From Beroe forskalii (lineage: Eukaryota; Ctenophora; Nuda; Beroida; Beroidae): 64,000 nucleotides of DNA. The stretch is from the NCBI GenBank assembly GCA_011033025.1, contig WFMF01000131.1, positions 124,001 through 188,000 of the forward strand. Direction: 5' to 3'. Within the stretch, counting starts at the first letter, position 1; each line of letters opens with the position of its first letter. The notes beneath the pieces were generated by a model. It was not told the DNA's origin and ran no database searches. It was given only the letters and a program-made list of their open reading frames with translations. The translations under genes were made by a program, and so were the position numbers. This document shows positions 34,053 to 46,600 of this stretch, piece by piece.

Positions 34053-37000
34053 TGTTATAGCCTAAGTTTAGGAGAAGTTTTGAGATGATTTAGGGCACAT
34101 TTTCTAGGTTTTAGACCAATGAAAGGGAGCGTTTAGACCTTAGGTGCGTTAAGGGGGCGCCCGAAGGGCACGCCGATTCATATTTCAGTGTGAATTTAGG
34201 GGACTTTCAGAGTGCATTTAGGGTATATACGCAATATTCCCATTATGCTATAGGTAGGTAGGGATACTGTACAAAAGGTGGAAATGAATATCTCCAGAGT
34301 ACAATCGAAATGAAGACTTGCGGAAGTAAATAAATAATAATATTTTCCGTGGGTCAATTGGCCTGAAAAATGATCTGAAGAAAATGACGAAAAATAAAGA
34401 TCACTGCGAAATGAGGTTCATATTTGATTGTTTAGAAAATGATCATTTAAACTATTTTGCACGCGAGTTCATGCAATTATCATGTTTGAAATGTGGATTA
34501 AAAAGCTGCGCGAAAATGATGTTGTTAAATGCGTTTCCAACCGAATGGCGAATAATCGATGCATATAATTACTCGATTATACCTAATTAAATGAAATCGA
34601 TTATAAAATTGAAATTGCAGAATGCTATATAAACGTGATGAGAGCAGCACATAATAATAGCTGAGGTATTCTACTCTATCTCACACAATGAGCACACCAC
34701 TGAAACTATAGGACTCAAGCTAAAAAGCCACGTGAGTAACACATATAAACCGATGCCCGACGAGTGGCAACAACATACATAATGTAGAGGTAATAGTTTA
34801 GGGCGAGAAGAGTCTATGTAAAGTAAGGCAAGAAGAGTCTATGTAAATTAGCCCTAATATAAAGTAGGGCAAGACGAGGATGAAAGTGAGTATACTGGGC
34901 TGGTAGCCAACTATGTAACTATGGTGTGACTCTGTTTCCTTGATCAGTGTACATTGTGTACAATGATACAGGCATTACTGCATTATTCTCAGAAATTTCA
35001 TGCCAGGAATAGTTCCTGGATGCTCTCTGCTCAGCATGATAGTCAGAAATATCATGGCTGAATAGATGAATGAGTGATTGTTAGATTGTTCTAGAATCTT
35101 GATACTATTTTCGTATTTTTGTCATATGTTTTACAAGAACGTAGGAACTGGATGTTTGAAATATATGCGGAAAAAATATGCTTTTTAAAAATTATTTTTG
35201 AAAACCGAATTTTTGTTATTGGTACCCTCCGAATTTATCATACCTAGATCTAATTTGTCAATGAAATTGTCTGCATGCATATGATCTGCAAGGTATAGTG
35301 GATAGAGTCTTGTCTAAACCGGTAACCACAAAGAATTGCCCGTCTATAAAGCCTCCCGGCCTTCTTTGGTTTTCAGCTTAATTAACAAACATTCCAGCAG
35401 TATTTTATCTTCGAGAATGGCGAGAATATGGGCACCTCTTCGAGTTCTATCAAGATTAGAAGAATATACCACATTATTGATGCAGACAGTTATTTGTCGT
35501 AAATATTATTATAAGAATACGTAAATAAAAAAGTAAAACTAACTACGAAGTTGAAAGAGTTCAAAATACGTAGGTTTTCCAATTTTGCACGTGAGTTCGT
35601 GCTCTGATTGTGTAGAAATTAAGAAACTTCAAGAAAACCGCTCCATAATCCAAGAACTCTGCTGTATTGTTGAAGCTAGATTTGAAAAGCGACAGTAACA
35701 ATCAAAAAACCCCTTAAAACGAATCACACTTTACTCAAAACTCACTGCAATTTACTCAAACTCACTGCAATTTACTCAAACTCACTGCAATTTACTCAAA
35801 ACTCCTCACACAGTAACTATCACACCACAACAACAACGTAATACATCTTAACACTGAGGGGGCCAGGTGTAGGCATGTAGCGCCATCTAATATGCCCAAA
35901 GCGCATATGATGATGGAGGATAATGGGTCACGTGCGGGGAAATATGCGGGAGATGATGACGTCATTATCATGGTTTAGAATGGTGAATTGATGACGTCAT
36001 AGACCGCCTATTTTAGTATTTCTCGCGCGCGCGTGGCATATATTTTATTACACGTGACGAGCTCCAGGTTATGAGAGGACACATGAATGAATTAGGGCTC
36101 ATGACTAAATTACAGGTCACGTATTGAGGCAGTGGTTCAGCGGAACATCCAGGAATCATAACTGTCACGAGAAATAATAAAATTTGGGTGTGCTAGTTTA
36201 CAATCCTATTACAATCCTATTAGGATATGATAGTGATCTCGAAATTATTAATATTCAGATATTTGGATATAATATTTACTTATTTGGGTGTGTTCGAGTA
36301 AGTTTACAATCCTATTAGGTCGATGATAGTGATCTCGAAATTATTTTACGACCAACGTTCAACGGTCGTTCAAATCTTGGTATATGTGGTGATCAAAGTA
36401 CAACAAATATTCAATATATTCGGGCAACTCTACTACTATATGCGAAATATGTGCTTTATTATTAAAAAGAAAAAAGATCTCAAACCTTCGGTTCTACAAT
36501 AAACCGTTGCTCGTTGATTACTATTTCGGACCAACGCTCAAATGTTTTATAAAGTTATGTGGTGATCGAACAACAGGCTACTCAAAAAACAATCAGGCAA
36601 CTTATTAAAAACGCTATGCATAAAACATATTTTTTATCAAGAATATATCTCAAATCTTCAGTTATTATATTTCCCAGAAAAACAGATCTTATACCAACAA
36701 CGAACGGTTGCTCAGTACCTACACGGAATGTACTAAGCATATAATATAGGTGGTCCAGGCGAATATATGGCTGGCTCGTTCGTTGTAGTAATTGCAATAC
36801 AACTAATGATCACTGCTGAGAGGACTGCTGTTGTTCTCCAGGTATACCATCAAGAGGCATTATAGGTAGGTACCTGGCATAGTGCCAAAAATGGATGGAT
36901 AAAGAGCCCTCAATCGAAAGGGCAGCTTTCCCATGATGAGGGCAACACGTGCAACATGACATATGATTACTGGTAATTGTCATCATTAATTCACCTTTCT

Positions 37001-37674
37001 AAACTATGATAGTTGGACAATGGACGATTGCTATTCACCGTTCTGAACTATGATAATTACGTCATCAATTCACTATTCTATGCCTTGACAGTAACACTAC
37101 TTCAACCACCAAATTTCGTCGACTAAACTAATTTTCTAAATTAATTTTTCTAATTTTCTGAACTCTAATTTTTTAAAGATTTAGATCGGGCTTTTCTATA
37201 GTCCTGAGCTAAAATCCTTAAATTAATTTCCAATTCTAATATTTTAAACACGTAATAAAATCATCAATATGTGTATTTTTTATTGCAGTTTTTCATATAG
37301 ATGGCACCTTATCTTAGAATTAATGTGTATAGCCATTCTTATCTCATTTGCAGCAAGCTATCATATTTGGATGTAACTTTGTACAGTTTGAATGATATGC
37401 ACTGATTTTGTAAACTGTCTCTTTTTGAGTACGAACTTTGATAAAGTTTAGCAGTTAGTAGGCACTTGCAATTGCAGTTTTGAAGGTAAAAACTAAATTA
37501 AAACTATGGGTCATCATAGGGTGTGATGCTAGCTTGGGCAAAGCCTCGGGATCACTTGGGACAAATTTGGGGATCAATTTAAAAAAGGCTATTTAATTTA
37601 AATTCATCCATTTCCTCATTGCGACAGTATTCTATAATTTGACTTGTAGATTTATTAAGGTTACCTCCCTCAGG
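34053..37674. other. Intergenic region, AT-rich, small repeats only
   Basis: No convincing gene. Contents: a 'gaagagtctatgtaaa' doublet near 34807-34850; a 22 bp tandem 'aactcactgcaatttactca' near 35740-35805; and a 'gacgtcat…atagaccgccta…cgcgcgcgcg' segment near 35948-36035, related to 690-760 in reverse orientation. A doubled segment near 36185-36350 ('ttacaatcctattagg', 'gatagtgatctcgaaattatt') also occurs. Confidence 0.5.
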
Positions 37675-40600
37675 ATGATAAAGTGGCTAATAGTTTGGTT
37701 TTCATTATTCACCATCACCCGCTGCACCTTTGTCTTCTACCCTCAGGTTGGATATCATTTATTAAGTTATTTACTTTTTATTTATTTAGGTATTTATTTA
37801 AGTAGTTTGTTTTGTAACTGCCCTGATTATATTTGAGTAATCTTATGGGTACCCCACTATAGGTTTTAGTCAAAAAATATTTAAAAACATATTTTACTTA
37901 AATGAATCTTGAAAATATTTCAAATATTATCTCAGGATTATAAAATATTTTGATTAATTTAATATTTACTGATATGGATGGCGCCTACCTTCACTTTGAG
38001 TTATTTTTGACATCTCAGTTACCGGCATCCGGTATAGATTTTTCGCCGAAATGTCTCCAAATAAATATTGCAATTCTGCAATCTATAGATTGTTTAATCC
38101 AACTTTTCGTATAGCTAAATTCCTCTGTCAGTGCTTAGTTTGTATCATATTCTTTGCCATATTGACTTAAACTAAAACACCCCAAGGAGATAGTAAATAC
38201 TAAAACTAAAACATCCCCCAGGAGATAATAAAACTAAAACTAAAACATCCTCAGGAGATAATAAAGACGGAGTGGTGTGGCAATGAGGCATGCACGGACT
38301 CCTGTAAATTTGACAAACAACAAACCAAACTCTGCGAAATGTCAGGTATGATTGTCCTGCAGTTGTCCTGCAGTATATGAACTATATGCCCGTGAGTTGC
38401 TGCTGCTGGCGCTACTGCGCGCACTCAAATAATAGACATTTCTGTGTGATGATATTCACCTGGTTTGCAGTGTGAAGTTAGGGCTAACGGAGCGCCTATT
38501 CCTCATCCACGGCTCGTATATAATGGTAAAACACATATATTGTCCAGCCTTGACATGATGAAGCTTATCGTAGTGTATAAATCATGGTAATTCTTTATGT
38601 GAGCACGCATTTTGTTAACATTTATAACATGCATTAACAATATATTTTATGCAATTACAAAATCAACAGAACATATATGTAGGAGTTAAATATAGGATAC
38701 TTTGATATATAATTTCAAGCAAACATATTATTAATTTGCCCTTGGAATACTCCGAATTAAGAAATATAAGTTCTCGACTTGGGGACTGTCATTCCTAATT
38801 ACTTTCAGATGACATGACTGATTGCTTAAATACGGGATCTTACACCATCGATGTCAGGAGGTAAGGGATTCAAAATTTCATGCCATGATTTACCATTCCT
38901 GGTCACTATAATTTTACGAATTCCATCCCTAAGTTTCATGTATGCCTAAGCACTCACGATTCGGACTTGTCACATATAAGTGCTATGGTTTGATAGTTAG
39001 TTATTTGCTGGACACTGAACAGATAAAACTCTCTGTCTTCCTTTGCGTCTTATACAGTTATACAGTTATACCTCTATGGCCAAATTTGTGCCCTAACCAT
39101 GCTCCCAACTCTCACATTATATCGATTTTTCATCATTTAACTGTGACAGTTCGAACTGCGGTGGGAACTGTTTTTGTTTGCGCGGCGGCCAGCCATATGT
39201 TATTTAAAGTAGATCTGTGCGCCGCGCACACAAAAGAAACTCAAGCAGCGCTTCAGTTCTGACTACCCCTGTTATCTTTTCCCAGTGATAAGTACAGTGT
39301 TCGAGATAACTCTGTCCTCATAACAAGCACGACTAATGAGGAGTTTGGAATCCATGTGTATGAAACGAACTCGATGGAATTATGGTCCACTGAGAAAGAC
39401 ATGATTTCGGTGAGAGTGGGGCTAAAAATTAAAGTGGGGTTGAAAATTAAAAGAGATTTGTCAAAAAACCACTCGTTTTTAGCAGTTTTGCAACGAAACT
39501 TTTAAAATCAACATAATATGAGCGTAATCGCTAGCAGTTTCAGTATAACAAGTTCTAACAATGCATCGCATCCAGATAAGTACAGTTGATCTCGAAAGAG
39601 TGACTGTGGTAGTTGACGCAGTTGGCATTGTGGTACTCTATGTCAGTTTTCAAGATGGTATGAGCGTCCTTCATAGACCTTTCGTCTATCTCAAAGACAG
39701 CTCTAAGTTCAGAAATGTGAAGTCTATCGTTGCCTTCGAGGAGAACCTTACCATCCACCCTTATGCGGTGATGCAGGACCCAGTGTGAGTATATTGGCTT
39801 CTTGCTTTTAAGCTTCCCAAGTAGTATGTACGACAGTTCAATTCATCTCAGGAAACTTCATCTCAGGTAAGTTCATCTCAGGTAAGTTCATCTCAGAGAT
39901 CTTCATTTCATTTTCAGGACAATTCATCTCCCTGTCAAGACCCTAATTTCTTAATTTATATCTTAACCCGTCCCAAGCCGTGGCTCGGACTTGAAAAATT
40001 ACGAGATTAAGTGTCATGAGACGATTCTTTCTATCTAAGCTTTCTTTCTTTTACCTAAGCTTTCTTGCTTTTGTTTGAATATCTCCAATTGTAATAAGCG
40101 GTTACATGTCGAAGTGGTGACCGTATACCGCAACTTACATGGTCGAGGCGACAGCCGAGACTGTGTAAGTTGGATAATGGACGAGGCGTGCCGAGTTCAT
40201 TATCGTAGGTATACGGTCACAGCTGAGATCATGGAACCGGATTATACCCCGACCGGAAACAGCTGGGACCTACTATTCTCTGAACAAACAACAGTATTTC
40301 TTCCCACTCGGGTCTGACGACCCTCGTCCGGATTCAACGCTTAAGTAGATTTTTGAGTGCTCCTTTATAAAATCAAATTTCATTTTAAGTTTTTTTGTAC
40401 TGTAATTCAGTGGAGACCGTATAACCAAACTTACACGGTCGCTAAAACAAGCATGGGAGGGGTATAATGGCTGTTAACTGCACCGTATGATTGATTATTA
40501 TTAATACTCCTATGTACAACAACACTAAGCAGGTGTCTAATGTAGTTATACTGATATTATAGACAAAACTCATTAGTAATAATATTTGGAATATTTATTT

Positions 40601-43600
40601 TCTTACTGTATACTAATGAACAGATGAGTTCAAATACGCGAACTCAAATTACCCTGGACTCCTCCATATATTATTTTGATGGAACACATGGTGCATATGT
40701 CAGACTAAAGAGCTCCTTTTCGCCGAATTTCAAATTCTAGGAACCCCCAGCAATGGTTTTTCAAAGCTGTAGTTGTTCACTGAAACCAAATCCTTGCTAA
40801 ACTTCATACTTTTATGAGCAGTAAAACGCGACAAAATGAATTTTACGTCAAATGATTATTTCAGGTCTGGGTGCTGGTGCAGGGAGACCCTCCCCTTATT
40901 CCGCGACAACAGGTGTTACTCCTGGGATGAGAAGGAAAGTGAGGGTGCCATAGTGACACCCACTGTCACCAAGGTGATACACAGACTTCCGTTTCCAAGG
41001 ATATTCAACGTGAGTTCAGAGGCATTGAAATATATGGGCTACCCTCAGGGGGGGGGGCATTTGAATGTGTCGTGAATTTCATTAATTCAACTTCTAGATA
41101 GATTTCTTGCTTTTTGTCTTCCTTAATTAATTACATTTCCTTATGGATTCAAATTAGAATTATTATTAGGAAAGTTTTCTGGGTTTTTAAGAGTTGACAC
41201 AGCAGATTTATTGAAAGAAGTTCATGCAATCATGCATTAATCAGTGCCATTACCGGTGATGAGAAAGAGTTTCTCTACAGACTACCCTAGCAAACTTTCG
41301 CTAATATCCAGGAACTATGACTATCCCTCCTGTATACCTCAGTCCAGGCTCTCCTTTATCATATTCATACAACAGCTACAAAGTGAACGTTTATTTGCAG
41401 GTAACGACTGTCTTCTACACTGCTGCCTTCACTGACGTGGATTACATCAGTGTACCGACCTTCGACATTCAACCTCATCTGCTCAGGTATGGTTTAGTCT
41501 TACTCCAAACCGTGTGTTCCAAGCCCGTCCCAAGCAGATTTTACGAGGTGGCACTGAGAGCATTGGCTGGGCCTGAATTTTGTTGGCGTATGCTGCATAA
41601 AAATAAAAGTATGGTTTGGAAATGTAGCATTAGCGATGATCATCCTTGTAATACAGAATGCGGGCTTGTTACTCACGACGATAATCACATGATTTTCGAA
41701 AGCTTCTGATAACATCCCTCTCGTATATCTGTAGAACTTACATCGTTTAAAGTTCATTCTTCAGAATATCGAGTTGTTGCTCACGAGATCGGGCATGAAG
41801 CCAATAAAACCCAGATAATTAGATAAAAACATTTCCTTGCGATTTTATACCAGGTTTTCCGGTTTAACAAACCGGTTTACCCAGTGCTAGAACATTGGAT
41901 AATGTTCAATGAATATGCGGTTTGCCGTCATTACAATTTCCATGGTTAATGATAATAAAATTCCTACTTTCAAACGCCCATTTTACTCCGCATAACATAC
42001 CGATAAGAAACCGGTTTTGTTTTCTTTCCAGACTAAAATCAATACGCGTGGTCAGATGTTTTCTTGAAAATATCGTTAAGCTTTAGATTTTAGCCCATTA
42101 ATAATTTGCTACATCATATTCAACTGTACTTATATTGACTAAAGTAAAGAACACAAAGTGATTACATCTTGAACACCATGGCTGCTGAATCCCGCATTGA
42201 AGTCACCAAGTTCACGGAATACCTGCGAATCAGAACGGATCACCTCTCCCCAGACTACGTTTCCTGCAGACTCTGGCTCCTGGACTACATCTCCGAGATA
42301 GGACTGGAAGTGGTGGTGGACAAGGAGTTTACCCCCGGATTCCCGGTCGTTGTAGCGTCCCTCCCTGGCTCGCGTCCAGATCTCCCCTCAGTCCTCCTCA
42401 ACTCCCACATGGACGTAGCTCCGGCAGATCCAGAAGAGCAGTGGACGCACCCTCCTTTCGCAGGTCACGTGACGCAGGACGGTGCAGTGATTGGTCCAGG
42501 AGCCGAGGGAGGCATTGTGATTGGTCGAGGAGCGCAGGACATGAAGTGTGTGGGCGTGCAGCACTTGGAGGTATTAAGACGCCTGCGGAGGGTGGAGACG
42601 CCCCCTCTCAGGACTGTGTATGTGAGCTTTGTTCCTGATGAGGAGCCGTTGGGAAAGCGAGGAATGGCGTTGTTCTGTGAGAGTGAGGAGTTTAAAGCAT
42701 TGAGAGTGGGCGTGGTTCTGGACGAGGGCTTGTCGAGGGAGGACGAGGCTATGAATATTTACTATGGAGAGCGGCATTTGTTGTGGGCCACGGTCAGTTT
42801 CAGAGGGAATCCCGGGCATGGCTCCATGTTCATTGGTGATACGGCCGTGGTGAAGATGACTAAGTTTCTGAAGAAAGCTCTAAAGTATCGTGAGAAAGAG
42901 GAGGAGAAGAAAGGAGATTTGATTTCTAACGTTAACACTCTTAACATCGGCATGGTCCATGGTGGGGTGCAGCCCAATGTCATACCTCACGAGATCCAAG
43001 TTACCCTCGACTGCAGGATTCGTCATCAGGACAACTTCTCAGACTTCAAAGACATGCTACAACGATGGGTGAACGAATCGGGTGGAGGAAATGTTGAAAT
43101 AATCAACGAATCAGAGAACAACAACACATCGTGTATCGAGCCCACAGATAAGTGGTGGTGTGCTATCTTGGCAGGGATCCAGGAACATTCCATCACCCTT
43201 ATCCCCCAGATTTTCCCCGCCAACACGGATTCCAGGCTGTTGAGGAGGCTCGGATTACCGTGTTACGGTTTCTCTCCGATTAACAACACCCCTGTCCTGC
43301 TCCATGATAAGGATGAGTGGCTGGGGGTGGACACTTTCCTAAGAGGGGTCGATATTTTAGAAGGGGTTGTCAGGAATCTGGCTAGTGTCGAGGAATCTTA
43401 AAATTATTCTTCCTTGTGTGGAGGAATCTTGAAATTCTTGAGGAATCTTTACATTCGTCAGGAATCCTGAAGTTCTTGAGGACAAGCCATATATTCTGGC
43501 CTGTGGGAGGGATTGAACTGTTAGAAGCTTGCATGCAGATTAAGACAATGCTGCTGAGGACTGTGGTAAAGTAGTAAAGTGGTTTTTTTGAATTCGTTTA

Positions 43601-46600
43601 GACCCTCTCAGTGACCTTCTTAGCAGTGAGCTCAGCCGAATCTTTTGAAAAATCGGTCAAATCAGCAATTAATCAATCATTTTTAAATAATTCATCAAAC
43701 CCGGAAAAGATTGAAAAAACTTCGATGGAATTGCTTGAGTGCTTTAATCTGTTATGTTTTCAATGATGAAATTATATTTTCCTATGAACTTTTACTAAAC
43801 CTCCTTCATCCTCAATCCGAATCCATTGCGATGGCCCAAACGGTTTGAATATGCCGTCAAAGTTCAACATTTGGCATCATCTGTTGATTTGCAGGTCCAT
43901 GCCATCCGAGACCAAAATTCTTTATTGAAATTCTTTCTCAAAATTCTTCATCGAATTTCCACTTCCTGAGTTCCTATTACTTACACCGCTCACTTTTCCT
44001 GTCTCAGTGACTTCAGAGACACAGCGGATTCCGGCCGATTCTCCTACTTCAACCCTCTATCCCGGGTAACTCTACAGCTGATAGCACTGGACTACGAGAG
44101 GTCGGAGCTGGAGATAGTTGCTCATTCTCCGAAAACTAATATCACCGACATCTCTTTCTTAGCCAAGTTAGTACATCACTGACGAAGATCCACATTAACA
44201 TGAAATTGCTTTTTTCAATTCCTCGTTATGCTGCCCAGGTCACCATTTTAATCAGTTGAAATTGTCATTACCAAAACTATATAGTCACCCTATATTGTCA
44301 CCCTACGGAATCTATAGTTGGTGAAACTCAATTACCTTTTCAGCTGTGGTTGTGAGGAATGCAATTTTCAGTCAAACTATACGAGCTGCGAGGATTCAAC
44401 TACAACTCCAACGACTCACCCTTCAACTTCGAGTCAAGTGACGACTCACCATACAGCTTTTACTGCTTCTTCAACCAGCCAAGTGACTGATTTAGATCTT
44501 TCTATTCCAGACATGACAAATTATAGAGTCATGAAGTCTACCTTGTTTATTTTCTTTCTTCAACCAGCCAAGTGACAGATTTTAAGACCTGCCGAGTTCC
44601 ACTAGCGAAGTGACAGATTCTAAGAGTCAAGTGAAGACTACCCCTACAGTCGTCTGTTTACTCCGATTTCCAACCAGCCTGTGGTTGTAAGAGGAATGCC
44701 AGTTCCAGTCAAACTGACAAATTCTAAGAGTCAAGTGAAGTCTCACCCTGCAACGTCTGCTACTCCTTCAACCAGCCAAGTGACAAATTTTAAGACTCAG
44801 TGCCGAGTTCGTGAAGTCTCACCCTGCAACTTCTGCTACTCCTTCTTCAACCAGCCAAGTGACTGATTTTAAGACTCAAGTGCCGGGTTCCACTAGTGAA
44901 GTGACTGATTCTAAGAGTCAAGTGAAGTCTCACCCTGCAACTTCTGCTACTCCTTCTTCAACCAGCCAAGTGACAGATTTTAAGACTCAAGTGCCGAGTT
45001 CCACTAGCGAAGTGACAGATTCTAAGAGTCAAGTGAAGACTACCCCTGCAACGTCTGCTACTCCTTCATCAACCAGCCAAGTGACAGATTTTAAGACTCA
45101 AGTGCCGAGTTCCACTAGCGAAGTGACAAATTCTAAGAGTCAAGTGAAGTCTCACCCTGCAACTTCTGCTACTCCTTCTTCAACCAGCCAAGTGACAGAT
45201 TCTAAGAGTCAAGTGCCGAGTTCCACTAGCGAAGTGACAAATTCTAAGAGTCAAGTGAAGTCTCCCCCTGCAACTTCTGCTACTCCTTCATCAACCAGCC
45301 AAGTGACAGATTTTAATACTCAAGTGCCGAGTTCGACTAGTGAAGTGACAGATTCTAAGAGTCAAGTGAAGTCTCACCCTGCAACTCCTACTACTCCTTC
45401 ATCAAGTGCCGAGTTCCACTAGCGAAGTGACAGATTCTAAGAGTCAAGTGAAGACTACCCCTGTAACTTCTGCTACTCCTTCATCAACCAGCCAAGTGAC
45501 AGATTTTAAGACTCAAGTGCCGACTCACCCTGCAACTCCTACTACTCCTTCATCAACAAGCCAAGTGACATATTCTAAGAGTCAATCGCCAAGTTCTACA
45601 AGCGAAGTGACACATTTTAGCAGCAACGAAACAACTGAAGTTGGGAAGACGACATCGGCTGCTCCAACTGTGGAACCCGTAAGCACATCCGACATTAGTC
45701 GTCTTGTAGCAAATTCTTCAACAGTACCTGCAACACCTAGCAGCACTTCTTTCATCACTGTTACTGAGGAGCCCAAAGTATCTAAAACTGGACCACCGGT
45801 AACGTCAGAACGGTTTGCCACAACAGAAGAATCTTTCACGACATTGCAGTCTGTGACTTCTACTTCGGAGCTGAGTTCAGTGACATCAGATCAATCAGTG
45901 ATCGTTACAGCATCTGATGGGACAAGGGCTGTTTCCCCAACCCAAACTGGTCACCCAACACAGAACTTCACAACAACAGAGGGCGAAGAGATCAGATCTA
46001 ACGTCACTTCGGAGTCCCAATCCTCAACGAGTGCTCACTCAACGACGGATTCTCAAAACAGGAAGCAGCCCACCACTTCCCCCCGTTCTTACAACAGCAT
46101 CTCAGAATGTGTCCACGAGTGTGAGACACTCTACTGAAGTTCCTACTTCTTCCGTAACATCTCGGACTGAATTCATCACAGAATCCCCCAAATCAACCTC
46201 CTCGATGCAGGGGAATGTCACTGATACAAATCCTGGCATTTTGCCAGTTCCTTCAGAGAGTCCAACTGATTCCTCAAGGAATGTAACTGTGGTGTCTGAG
46301 AATCCCACGGATTCACCACAGAGCAGCCATGCTACTACAGCAACAGCTAATGGTACCACCTCCCGACTCACCACAGAGACAGGGATTGTAGATCCCACGG
46401 AAGCTAGCAAGAACGACAATGACACAGACGGTAAATATTTGATTTTAAACAACTTTGCATTTTCCATTCTAGCGAACATTATTAGTTAAATTTACAAGCT
46501 TGATACTCAATACTCATTTGGACATTTCAATTTTACAGCCCATTTTAATCTTACAGTCCGTCAGGCCAAAGCTAAATCTCCTCTGACCCCCGATACTTCT

